IMG/VR virus record: IMGVR_UViG_3300045051_000275 | Coordinates: 1-42,008 of that record | DNA: 42,008 nt | Strand: one strand, 5' to 3' | Source: a virus | Shown here: positions 24,538 to 31,430 of the stretch, piece after piece | Layout: the number at the start of each line of letters is the position of its first letter | Numbering within the stretch: position 1 is the first letter of the stretch | Made by a program: the position numbers and the translations under genes | Notes under the pieces: model-generated | Databases searched by the model: none | What the model saw: the letters and a program-made list of their open reading frames with translations, nothing else | What the model was told of the DNA's origin: nothing

Positions 24538-25832
24538 GCGGCCCTCTCAGGCTCGCGGCGCTTCAGGGCGCTGTCGACGATGTGGAGCCATCCGCTGTAG
24601 GGCGCCCCCGTTCCCGCGTGCGCGTGCCATGCGAAGGCGAGGCTCATGACGCAGTCGTCGTGCATCCCGGCCGGCGCAGCGAAGCGGAACGACCCGCCCG
24701 GCAGCCGCTCCATCTCGAACGCCTCGAGCTCGGCGACGAGCGCCGGGTCGTCCGGTATCCGGATGTCGCCCCGCTCGAAGGCGAGGGCGAGCGCGTCGAT
24801 GACGAGGCTCTTCGAGGCGTTGCTCGTCGTGAACGGCTGCACCGGCAGGCCCGAGCGGACGAGCTCCTCGATGAGCGGTTCGCCGATGCTGTTCCGCTCG
24901 ACGACGACGGTCGACGGCCGGAACGCCTCGAAGGCCGCGACGACGCGCGCCCGCTGGATCGTGTAGTCGATCTGGTTGAAGCGGTCGACCCGGACAACCT
25001 CGCCCGTCTCGTCGTCGACGACGGTGATGACGGTGAAGTCCTCGGTCTTGCCCCAGTCGACGCCCATGACATAGCGGCGGCCGGGTTCCGCGTGGGTAAG
25101 CGTCCGGGCCGTAGCTGCCGGGCGTACGCCGCGGAACACCGAGCCGCCATCCTCGAGGAACTCGGCAAGGATCTCCTGCCGGAAGGCGCGCTCTGGCATC
25201 CGCTTGAAGAGCGCCTCGACCTCCGCGAAGGGGATGTGGGGGTTCTCATACGGGTGCGGCGCGCGCACCAGCCGCCCGTCCTCGACGCGACAGCCGAGGG
25301 TCGGGATCTGCCACGCGACCCATTCGGTCGCCGTCCGCGCCTTGTCGCTGGCCGTCGTGTGCTCGCGCCAGAACCAGTTCCGGCCCTTCGGCGTCCCCAT
25401 GAGCCACGCGCCACCGTGCGTGTCCATGAGCATCGGGAAGAGCACCTCAGTCCACGCCGTCTCGAGGACGTCGCCGGCCTCGTCGACTACGACGAGGTCG
25501 GCCGTCTTCGACCGTGCGTTGTCCGGGTTGTCAAGGGAGCGGAAGAGGCACCTGCCGGCCCCCGGGATCTCGGCGTCCATCGAGGGCGAGGTACGGAACC
25601 GAGCCACGCCACGGCATCCGCGGCGCATCTCCTCGTGCGCGGTCGCGACCTGGTCATACGTCGGGGCGCCCCAGACGACCGTCCCGCCACCCAGCATGAC
25701 CTCGACGGCGATCGGCATGACGAGGGTCGTCTTCCGCCACCGGCGGCCGGCCGAGAGGACGTTGAAGCGCCGCGCCTCCCTGCGGACGAGCTGCTGCCCC
25801 GCGTGGGGCATCGGGAGGCGGATCGTGCTCAC
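24534..25832 (-). CDS. terL: Terminase large subunit
   Basis: A 432-residue packaging motor from GTG 25832 (GTGA overlap). ATPase features: Walker A-like SAGRRWRKT at 27-35, Walker B LVVVDEA at 113-119 with the catalytic Glu, and a coupling motif GTPKGRN at 146-152. Nuclease features: Asp259 in GVDWGKTEDFT, Glu312 in VVVERNSIGEP, and the final Asp pair in GMHDDCVMS at 392-393, all consistent with an RNase H-like nuclease. Length is typical for siphophage TerL. The headful or site-specific mode cannot be told from sequence alone. Confidence 0.92.
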   Translation of the reverse strand: MSTIRLPMPHAGQQLVRREARRFNVLSAGRRWRKTTLVMPIAVEVMLGGGTVVWGAPTYDQVATAHEEMRRGCRGVARFRTSPSMDAEIPGAGRCLFRSLDNPDNARSKTADLVVVDEAGDVLETAWTEVLFPMLMDTHGGAWLMGTPKGRNWFWREHTTASDKARTATEWVAWQIPTLGCRVEDGRLVRAPHPYENPHIPFAEVEALFKRMPERAFRQEILAEFLEDGGSVFRGVRPAATARTLTHAEPGRRYVMGVDWGKTEDFTVITVVDDETGEVVRVDRFNQIDYTIQRARVVAAFEAFRPSTVVVERNSIGEPLIEELVRSGLPVQPFTTSNASKSLVIDALALAFERGDIRIPDDPALVAELEAFEMERLPGGSFRFAAPAGMHDDCVMSLAFAWHAHAGTGAPYSGWLHIVDSALKRREPERAA

Positions 25833-26260
25833 CCCTCGCCCCCCGCGTTCCTCCAGTCGTTCACCCATTCGACGCGGAGCGGGCCGCCGTCGGCACCCGA
25901 GAGCACCGTCGTGCTGGGGACCTTCCCCTCGGTCCGATCGGTGATCTCGCCCGCGGCCGCGGTCTGCCCGCGGTTCGACGGGTTCACGGCGGAGGTGAGC
26001 ATCCCGATCGCGACCATGTCGGCCGCGCAGAACTTGTCGCCGCGCCGCCGGCGGAACTCCTCGAGCTGCGCCTTGAGCGTCTCGCCCGGCGTGTCGAGGA
26101 GTTCGGCGTACGCAGTGGAAACGGGCCGCCCGACCTTGGGGCGGCCCGATGGGTTGCCAGACTGACCGGGCTTGAAGCGGGTCTCGACCGGAGGAAGCGC
26201 CCTCGCCGTGGCTTCGTGCCTGTTAGCAGGCGAGGTCGCGGCGTCCGGTCCCGTCTCCAC
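25829..26260 (-). CDS. terS: Terminase small subunit (DUF5681-type N-terminus)
   Basis: A 143-residue protein with FKPGQSGNPSGRP near residue 30, the hallmark of DUF5681-type proteins that often serve as small terminases, followed by a helical middle (AYAELLDTPGETLKAQLEEF) and a polar C-terminus. It directly precedes and overlaps terL. I chose GTG 26260: no Shine-Dalgarno precedes it, but a -10-like TATTTA ends 7 bases upstream, implying a leaderless late mRNA of the same design as the early promoter. Confidence 0.75.
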   Translation of the reverse strand: METGPDAATSPANRHEATARALPPVETRFKPGQSGNPSGRPKVGRPVSTAYAELLDTPGETLKAQLEEFRRRRGDKFCAADMVAIGMLTSAVNPSNRGQTAAAGEITDRTEGKVPSTTVLSGADGGPLRVEWVNDWRNAGGEG

Positions 26261-26277
26261 GCCTATCTAAATAGGCG
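26258..26277 (-). promoter_or_regulatory. Late promoter with palindromic operator
   Basis: A perfect inverted repeat CGCCTAT-CTAA-ATAGGCG (26260-26277) is centred on the minus-strand -10-like TATTTA (26273-26268), which ends 7 bases before the GTG of the small terminase gene. No good -35 is visible, so an activator may be needed. It lies in the only intergenic gap between the early and late leftward genes, the expected place for late control. An RNA hairpin is an alternative reading. Confidence 0.5.
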
Positions 26278-26310
26278 CATGGCGGGAGGTTCTCTAGGGG
26301 GTCTATCCGA

Positions 26311-26604
26311 TTACCCGGAGACTCGGCCCTCTCCGCGGGCCTTCAGCGGCTCGCTCAGTCTCTTGGACGCGGTGTCCGTGATGCGCGTGTAGTTCACCAG
26401 CCATTCGAGGTTCTTCCGCGCTTCGTGCGCCATCGCCCCGAGCTGGTCTATGACCTCGATGGCTACCCCCTGCCGGGACATGTAGGACAAGACCTGCTCG
26501 CGCAGGCAGCCGGGGCAATCCCTCTTCCGGAGTATCACCAGCCGCCCGTCGGCGTCCTTCGTCTTGTGGCGCTGGCACCCCTTCGCTTTCGATTTCGCTT
26601 TCAT
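26311..26604 (-). CDS. Hypothetical zinc-binding protein, end of early operon
   Basis: A 97-residue protein with a very basic N-terminus (KAKSKAKGCQRHKTK) and Cys/His pairs (C10, H13, then CPGC at 30-33) that may bind zinc, followed by a helix (VIDQLGAMAHEARKNLEWLV). It lies just before the late promoter, where a late-gene regulator would be expected, but there is no direct evidence for that. ATGA overlap with the upstream gene. Confidence 0.6.
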   Translation of the reverse strand: MKAKSKAKGCQRHKTKDADGRLVILRKRDCPGCLREQVLSYMSRQGVAIEVIDQLGAMAHEARKNLEWLVNYTRITDTASKRLSEPLKARGEGRVSG

Positions 26605-26837
26605 ACCCTCTCCCTCGTCTCGTCTTCGGCGAACTTCCTGACCCAAAGCGTCTCCGGGTTCAACTGGTCGATCGTCTCGCTCGTCATGTAGCTCCACCCG
26701 CACGGGCAAGCGTAGCTACGGATCGTGGTTACAGAGTACCGCAGCGGGCTTCCGGTCTCTCCGAGCTTCACTACGGCAGCGGAGTCCACCATCGGGATCT
26801 TCCTCTTCCCGCACACGGGGCAGAGCGGCAGGCTCAT
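26601..26837 (-). CDS. Zinc-ribbon protein (NrdR-zinc-finger-like)
   Basis: A 78-residue protein with CPVC at 7-10 and CPC at 44-46, and the order 'Cys pair - VDS - basic strand - Cys pair - T-S/T-E' (MVDSAAVVKL, TTIRSYACPCGWSYMTSE) resembles the N-terminal zinc ribbon of NrdR or Ogr-type phage activators. There is no ATP-cone, so it is not NrdR. Its position right before the late genes makes a transcription-factor role attractive but unproven. Confidence 0.6.
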   Translation of the reverse strand: MSLPLCPVCGKRKIPMVDSAAVVKLGETGSPLRYSVTTIRSYACPCGWSYMTSETIDQLNPETLWVRKFAEDETRERV

Positions 26838-27220
26838 GCCGCCCCCCGCCCGAGGATGGCGGCGTCTTCCGCGAGGATGACCGCCAGAACCTCTGGCGAC
26901 GCCCCCGCGGCCCATGCCGCCCCTACGCTGCCCGGAGCCTCCTGACGCCCGCCAGGGCCAGCAGCAGGCCCATCAGCGCGAGGGCGGGCCAGTCGAGCGT
27001 CGGGACGGTCGCCGTCGGCACGTTGGCGCAGTGACAGGTGCAGCGGCCCGTCTCCGGCGTGACGGCGCAGAACAGCGTCTGCCCCGGCCCGCACGGGACG
27101 GCCGGCATGATGCAGTCGGACGGTTTCATCGGCTCTCTCCTTGGGGGCGAACCGGCCCCCTGCCGGTCGTGTGGGGTCGAAGGTGAAGTCGGACGTGGGA
27201 CAGATGGCGTCCGGGGTCAT
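26834..27220 (-). CDS. Hypothetical protein overlapping a nested gene
   Basis: A 128-residue frame that begins with an ATGA overlap on the replication initiator stop and ends with an ATGA overlap on the next gene, exactly like its neighbours. The first 30 residues (MTPDAICPTSDFTFDPTRPA) and the last 27 (GASPEVLAVILAEDAAILGR) look like real protein, while the middle is Arg/Gly/Ala-rich and reads like an out-of-frame shadow of the nested 68-residue gene. Either the two genes share the DNA, or an older gene was interrupted. Confidence 0.4.
   Translation of the reverse strand: MTPDAICPTSDFTFDPTRPAGGRFAPKERADETVRLHHAGRPVRAGADAVLRRHAGDGPLHLSLRQRADGDRPDARLARPRADGPAAGPGGRQEAPGSVGAAWAAGASPEVLAVILAEDAAILGRGAA
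26923..27129 (-). CDS. Small Cys-rich protein with IPTL-CTERM-like sorting tail
   Basis: A 68-residue protein with a clear AAGGAG 7 bases before its ATG. Residues 1-36 hold six Cys (positions 6, 13, 21, 30, 32, 34). The C-terminus has a VPTLDWPA motif, one transmembrane helix (LALMGLLLALAGV) and a basic RRLRAA end, the three-part layout of IPTL-CTERM sorting signals recognised by exosortase-type enzymes in some Gram-negative bacteria. There is no N-terminal signal peptide, which true exosortase substrates have. It lies wholly inside another frame. Confidence 0.65.
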   Translation of the reverse strand: MKPSDCIMPAVPCGPGQTLFCAVTPETGRCTCHCANVPTATVPTLDWPALALMGLLLALAGVRRLRAA

Positions 27221-28071
27221 GCCGCCCCCTCCTCGTCCTGAGCGTCGGGGTCAGGGGGCAGTGGGTTGCCTCCCCTCAGCCACTCGTCCATCGCCAGGAC
27301 TGCGGCGTTGGAGACGTACTCCCTTGCCCGTAGCCTGCGGCGCACCTCGAGCATCCAGTCGGGCATCGGGTCGGTGCGCTCCTGCTCGGGCTGTGCCTCA
27401 CGGTGCGAGCCGACGAGGGCGCGCTGGCGCTCGATGGGGCGTGGCTGGGCCTTGCCCTGCCAGCGGTGGTAGCAGGTCTTGGCGCAGCCCTTCCAGTCCT
27501 TCACGCCGGGCCAGCCCTTCGATTCGTACCAGCCGTGGGCCGAGAGGGCGTCGGGCATGGGCCAGTCGGGGAAGGTCTCCCGGACGTACGCGACCCAGTC
27601 CCCCTCGCTGGGGGGCGTGAACACGCCACCGCTTCCCATTCCCTTTACTTTCCTTTCCTTTCCATTCCTTTCCTTTCCGCACATCGGCCGCTTCCCCACT
27701 GCTTCCCCATTGCTTCCCAGTTGCTTCACTACTGCTTCCCCGTCGCAGGGGGACGGAAATTCGGACGCAGCCATCGCTTCCTTGCCACCGATCCGCTGGT
27801 GCCGGCGGAAGGACCGGACCTCGATGTATCCGCGCCCGTCGACCGTGTACCGGGTGATGAAGCCGTGCTCGTGGAGGGCGTCGAGGAGGGCGTCGGTGTC
27901 CGCCTTGTCGTACGGCAGCACCTCGACGCCGATACGGACGGGCCTGTCCTCGAGGCGCCCTTCGCCGTCCGCCAGCCCCCAGAGGCCGACGAACAGCAGC
28001 CGGGCGAGAGGTGGGAGGGAGGCCAGCTCGTCGTCCTTGAAGAACTCGGGCTTGATGGAGCGGATCCTCAT
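27217..28071 (-). CDS. Replication initiator / replisome organiser
   Basis: A 284-residue protein. The N-terminus (MRIRSIKPEFFKDDELASLP, then ARLLFVGLWGLADGEGR) is the widespread winged-helix start of phage replication proteins, with a second strand-helix element (YIEVRSFRRHQ) to residue 92. Residues 105-150 are low-complexity and basic, encoded by iterons and a polypurine tract. The C-terminal part holds a Trp/Tyr-rich domain (YESKGWPGVKDWKGCAKTCY) that may load the host helicase. No polymerase or DnaB homologue is encoded, so host machinery is presumably recruited. The internal repeats make this a lambda O-like gene with its origin inside. Confidence 0.82.
   Translation of the reverse strand: MRIRSIKPEFFKDDELASLPPLARLLFVGLWGLADGEGRLEDRPVRIGVEVLPYDKADTDALLDALHEHGFITRYTVDGRGYIEVRSFRRHQRIGGKEAMAASEFPSPCDGEAVVKQLGSNGEAVGKRPMCGKERNGKERKVKGMGSGGVFTPPSEGDWVAYVRETFPDWPMPDALSAHGWYESKGWPGVKDWKGCAKTCYHRWQGKAQPRPIERQRALVGSHREAQPEQERTDPMPDWMLEVRRRLRAREYVSNAAVLAMDEWLRGGNPLPPDPDAQDEEGAA
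27631..27744. other. Putative replication origin: iterons plus polypurine tract inside the initiator gene
   Basis: Five tandem 11-bp units of consensus GCTTCCCCANT (plus strand) start at 27690, 27701, 27712, 27723 and 27734; a further similar unit starts at 27631. Between them, 27641-27680 is eight pentamers close to TCCTT, leaving the coding strand as a long AAGGA polypurine run and locally poorer in GC than the genome. The 11-base period is not a multiple of three, so it was kept at the DNA level. This matches the lambda arrangement of iterons beside an A-rich region inside gene O. Confidence 0.65.
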
Positions 28072-28304
28072 GCGGCCCGGTCCTCGAGGCGGTAGCGGTA
28101 GACCCGCCGACCGTTCCGCGTGCCTTCGTAGGTGCAGCCGACCTTGATGCCGTTGGCGCGCAGCTCGGCGATGTCGCTGTGGACGGCGCAGGAGCCGGTC
28201 CAGTGGACGAGCTCGAGCGTTGTCATGCCGCTGTCGGGATGGGCCTTGAGAACGTCGAGGACGCGGCGCAGGCGGGGGGAGCGGGAGAGGTCAGCCGCGT
28301 GCAT
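28068..28304 (-). CDS. Winged helix-turn-helix protein
   Basis: A 78-residue protein: helix (LRRVLDVLKAHPDSGMTTLE), HTH (LELVHWTGSCAVHSDIAELR) and a wing (KVGCTYEGTRNGRRVYRYRL). This is the compact HTH_39-like layout common in phages near replication genes. Its stop overlaps the start of the initiator (ATGA), so the two are co-translated. It may be a regulator of replication or of the early operon. Confidence 0.7.
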   Translation of the reverse strand: MHAADLSRSPRLRRVLDVLKAHPDSGMTTLELVHWTGSCAVHSDIAELRANGIKVGCTYEGTRNGRRVYRYRLEDRAA

Positions 28305-28464
28305 CGCCGCCCCGCTCCTGGCTGGTGAAGTAGGCCGCCCCGTGCTTCTCGCGCTTCGCCTTGTTGATCGCCGCCGCCCGCTTGCCCCGGCAGCGGTTGC
28401 AGATCGAGCCTCCGAAGGAGCTGCCGTACGGGATCGGCTTGCGGCACTCGATGCAGTCAGCCAT
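28291..28464 (-). CDS. Small zinc-ribbon protein
   Basis: A 57-residue protein with Cys at 4, 7, 22 and 25 (CIEC and CNRC), a four-Cys zinc ribbon, then a basic helix (RGKRAAAINKAKREKHG). Its ends overlap the genes on both sides by 8 and 14 bases. The basic helix after a ribbon suggests nucleic acid binding. Function unknown. Confidence 0.65.
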   Translation of the reverse strand: MADCIECRKPIPYGSSFGGSICNRCRGKRAAAINKAKREKHGAAYFTSQERGGDARG

Positions 28465-28651
28465 TCGTCATCTCCTCCATCGCAGCCGAGCGCACGGCGT
28501 CGGCGCGTGACGGGTCGCCCCAGGGCCTTCCGAGGAGCGTCCCGAGTGTCGTGATGTAGTCGGCCTGTCGCTGGTACTTGTCCTCGGATCGCCCGAAGAC
28601 GCGGTCGCGGACGGTGAGGACGTTGCCGAGGGTGAGCGGTTCAGGCAGCAT
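28457..28651 (-). CDS. Hypothetical small protein
   Basis: A 64-residue protein from ATG 28651, overlapping the nuclease gene by 11 bases. It has NVLTVRDRVFGRSEDKYQRQ and a short Pro-containing turn, mainly helical and charged. No family recognised. Probably a nucleotide or DNA metabolism accessory, by location only. Confidence 0.5.
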   Translation of the reverse strand: MLPEPLTLGNVLTVRDRVFGRSEDKYQRQADYITTLGTLLGRPWGDPSRADAVRSAAMEEMTNG

Positions 28652-28946
28652 CGCGCCCCTCCACGAAGGTCACGGAGCGGATGGCCTGCTCGGCGCTCTC
28701 GACGATGAAGACGGGTGCGCCCCGCCAGCGCTCGATCCAAAGCTCCTCGTCGGGTGTCAGGGCGCGGGCGCTCTTCGGCTTGGAGCCGTCCTTCACTTCG
28801 AGGAGGAACGTCCGGCCCGCGCAGCCGACGAGGAGGTCGGGGCAGCCCTTGCCGATGTCGGCGAGCGACTGGACGAACGCCCCGATCTGGCGCAGAGCGG
28901 CGACGATCTCCTTCTGGTTGGAATCGACCCTGCCGCGCCGCCTCAT
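28641..28946 (-). CDS. VRR-NUC-type nuclease
   Basis: A 101-residue protein with the core of the VRR-NUC domain: KGCPDLLVGCAGRTFLLEVK, with Asp36 in the G-x-PD motif and Glu50/Lys52 as the E-x-K of the PD-(D/E)XK superfamily, preceded by a helix with QKEIVAALRQ. These stand-alone nucleases occur in many phages and may process Holliday junctions or flaps during replication and recombination. ATGA overlap with the upstream gene. Confidence 0.85.
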   Translation of the reverse strand: MRRRGRVDSNQKEIVAALRQIGAFVQSLADIGKGCPDLLVGCAGRTFLLEVKDGSKPKSARALTPDEELWIERWRGAPVFIVESAEQAIRSVTFVEGRDAA

Positions 28947-29140
28947 TCCTGCCCCCCGAACAGCCCGAGCTGGCTGCGCATCCACTCGGCCTCCTCTGCG
29001 AGCCGCTGGCGGTAGGCTGCGAGCGCCTCGCCGGCCTCGCGGTATGTGCCGTGCTCTGAGACGACGCGGGCCTGCGGGTCGAGGAGGGCGTCGAGTTCGA
29101 CGCCGGTGCGGTCGGCGATGCGGTAGACGCACCAGCTCAT
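28943..29140 (-). CDS. Hypothetical helical protein
   Basis: A 65-residue protein with a beta-type start (SWCVYRIADRTGVELDALLD) and a long C-terminal helix (REAGEALAAYRQRLAEEAEW). It is wedged by 4-base overlaps between the methyltransferase and nuclease genes. No known domain. Confidence 0.55.
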   Translation of the reverse strand: MSWCVYRIADRTGVELDALLDPQARVVSEHGTYREAGEALAAYRQRLAEEAEWMRSQLGLFGGQE

Positions 29141-30063
29141 GCCGCACCCTCGAATAGCCCGCCCTGCACGCCATGAGCCGCCCGCAGGTTCCGCACGGCC
29201 TGCTCGTAGTAGCTGCGCTTCAGCTCGACGCCGATGAACCTGCGCCGCTCCTGAAGCGAGACGAAGCCCTCTGAGCCGATCCCCGCGAACGGCGACAGGA
29301 CGACGTCGCCGGGGTTCGACCAGAGGATCATCCCGCGCCGTATCACCTGAAGCTGAAGCGGGCAGATGTGCCGCTCGTCGGCGTTCTCGCGGGCGCTCTG
29401 ATACTGGAGCGTGTCGCTCGGGTTGATGTCCATCCATACCGGAGAGGCCCACTTCTGCCACTGCTCGACGGGGAACTCCTCGGCCGAGTGCGAGACGAAC
29501 TCCTCGTTGGCGTCCGGCTTCCGCATCGTCACGAGGTAGTCAGGTAGGCCCATCCTAGACATGGACGAGTCCTTCTTGATCTGCTTCCAGAGCAGCCCGA
29601 GCGCCTTCGTCCGCTGCATCGCCGTGACCGGGTCTTTCCAGATCGTGACCTGCGAGTGCAGCACCCATCCGTGCGCCTCGAAGGCCCGGATCAGCGCGCC
29701 CCGGAAGTCACGAATGCCGATCACTCCGTGCCGCTCCTTCGACATCGGCAGGTCCATGCAGTGAAACGACACCAGCCGGCCCGGCGCGATCACGCGGAAC
29801 AGCTCGGCAATCAGGTGGTCAAGGTGCGCGAAGAACTCGGCGTCGTCGCGGCTGTTCCCCATGTCGCGGTCGCTCGCGCTGTAGGTGTAGAGCGAGGCGA
29901 ACGGCGGGGAGAAGATCGAGTAGCCGACCGACTCGCTCGGGATGCCGCGCAGCACTTCGACGCAGTCGCCCTGGTACATTGCCCACCCGTCCTCGATGTG
30001 CTGGTCCAGAACCTTCACGTCGGCTGGGTTTGCGTCCACAGTGCTCAGGCGGCCCTTAGCCAT
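29137..30063 (-). CDS. DNA methyltransferase, amino-type (N6-adenine or N4-cytosine)
   Basis: A 308-residue protein with the beta-class permuted order: catalytic motif IV YSIFSPPF at 49-55 first, and the AdoMet-binding motif I (VVLSPFAGIGSEG) near residue 265, with a closing FIGVELKRSYYEQA. The SPPF variant of (D/N/S)PP(Y/F) is more common in N4-cytosine methylases but N6-adenine cannot be excluded. No restriction enzyme is nearby, so it is an orphan enzyme likely shielding phage DNA. ATG 30063 overlaps the helicase 3' end by 19 bases; it is the first plausible start. Confidence 0.82.
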   Translation of the reverse strand: MAKGRLSTVDANPADVKVLDQHIEDGWAMYQGDCVEVLRGIPSESVGYSIFSPPFASLYTYSASDRDMGNSRDDAEFFAHLDHLIAELFRVIAPGRLVSFHCMDLPMSKERHGVIGIRDFRGALIRAFEAHGWVLHSQVTIWKDPVTAMQRTKALGLLWKQIKKDSSMSRMGLPDYLVTMRKPDANEEFVSHSAEEFPVEQWQKWASPVWMDINPSDTLQYQSARENADERHICPLQLQVIRRGMILWSNPGDVVLSPFAGIGSEGFVSLQERRRFIGVELKRSYYEQAVRNLRAAHGVQGGLFEGAA

Positions 30064-31430
30064 TCGGGAATCCTCATCGTCTGGCGCGGCTGGTAGGCCG
30101 TGCGGCTGCTCTTGTGCCCGCGCACCTCGTCCATGACGAACGCGCGGACGTGCTCTGCCATCGCCTCGTGCATCTGCGCAGCGAGGGCTTCCTTCCGGCG
30201 CAGGTTGGCGACGACCTCTCCCTCGGCCTCGGACGTGATGACGTGGCACTCGACGGGCCGCTTCTGCCCGAACCGCCAGCATCGCCGGACGGCCTGATAG
30301 AACGCCTCGAACGAGTGCGTCACGCCAACGAACGCCATGTTCGCGGCGTGCTGCCAGTTCAGCCCGTAGCCCGCGATCGACGGCTTGGTGACGATCACGC
30401 GTGCGCGACCGGCCGCGAAGTCGGCGAGCTTCGCTTCCTTCTCTTCGATGTCCATGTCGCCGCGCACCTCGACGGCCCCACGGATCGAAGACGCGAGAGC
30501 CGCGCTCTCGGCGTTCAAGTCGCACCAGACGACCCACGGGTCCGTCGATTCGTTCGCCAGCTTCGCCGCGAGCGTCACGCGGTCGGAGAGCGACGCCCGC
30601 CGGGCCTGCCGCTGCTCCTGAAGGGTCAGGGCGTTCAGCGCGAAGAGCAGCCCCGCGTCATCCGGGCCGGACTCGACGACGTGCTGCCGGATTGTCAGCG
30701 GCGGCAGGAGGAACGCGCCGTCGTCGTATCCGAGGTCGCTCGGACGACGAAGGGTCGCAGCCCAGGACGAGAGCCACTTCCAGAACGGCGTCTGCGCGTG
30801 GCCCTTGAGCCGCCACGAGGAGGTGTCGCCTCCGTCGTGGACGAAGAACTCGGAGAGCATCTCCACCCGCGAGCAGATGCCGAGGAACTCGGCGTGGTTC
30901 CCGAGTTCGGAATGGTCGTTCGGTGCCGGGGTCGCGGTGCAGGCGAGCCGGTACGGCGTGCCCGAGAAGGTCTTGATCAGCTCCGAGCGGGTCTTGCCGT
31001 CGTAGCTCTTCAGGATCGACGACTCGTCGAGGACGATCCCGCGAAACCGCCACGTCTCGAACTTGTGGAGCCGTTCGTAATTCGTGACGACGAGGACGGC
31101 GTCCTCGGGGAACCGCCCGTCCTTCGACTCGACGGCCGGGACGCCGCAGACACGGGCCTCGTTGACCGTCTGCGCCGCGACGGCGAGCGGGGCGAGGATC
31201 AGGACGGGCCGCTCCGTGTAGGCCGCGACCTGCCGCCCCCACTCGATCTGCACGCGAGTCTTCCCGAGGCCGGTGTCGGCGAAGACAGCCCCGCGCCCGC
31301 GACGGACGGCCCACCGGACAAGGTCAGACTGGAAGTCGAAGAGCGGCGACGCGATCGGCATCGGGTCGAAGCCGGACTCGGGCTGACGCCACTGCTTCGC
31401 ACGGAGGAAGGCGGCGTAGTCGCGGCTCAC
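30045..31430 (-). CDS. SF2 (SNF2/DEAD-type) DNA helicase
   Basis: A 461-residue helicase from GTG 31430 (GTGA overlap). Motif I ADTGLGKT at 51-58, motif II LDESS at 134-138 (DE-S-S instead of DEAH), motif III TATPAPND near 165-172, and motif VI QAVRRCWRFGQ near residue 395. This set is typical of phage helicases encoded beside replication initiators, likely unwinding or remodelling DNA at the origin or during recombination. The spacing matches single-polypeptide SNF2-like phage helicases of about 450-500 residues. Confidence 0.88.
   Translation of the reverse strand: MSRDYAAFLRAKQWRQPESGFDPMPIASPLFDFQSDLVRWAVRRGRGAVFADTGLGKTRVQIEWGRQVAAYTERPVLILAPLAVAAQTVNEARVCGVPAVESKDGRFPEDAVLVVTNYERLHKFETWRFRGIVLDESSILKSYDGKTRSELIKTFSGTPYRLACTATPAPNDHSELGNHAEFLGICSRVEMLSEFFVHDGGDTSSWRLKGHAQTPFWKWLSSWAATLRRPSDLGYDDGAFLLPPLTIRQHVVESGPDDAGLLFALNALTLQEQRQARRASLSDRVTLAAKLANESTDPWVVWCDLNAESAALASSIRGAVEVRGDMDIEEKEAKLADFAAGRARVIVTKPSIAGYGLNWQHAANMAFVGVTHSFEAFYQAVRRCWRFGQKRPVECHVITSEAEGEVVANLRRKEALAAQMHEAMAEHVRAFVMDEVRGHKSSRTAYQPRQTMRIPEWLRAA

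Noticed and set aside
26601-26837. NrdR regulator
   Set aside because: Only the zinc-ribbon portion is similar; the ATP-cone domain is missing.
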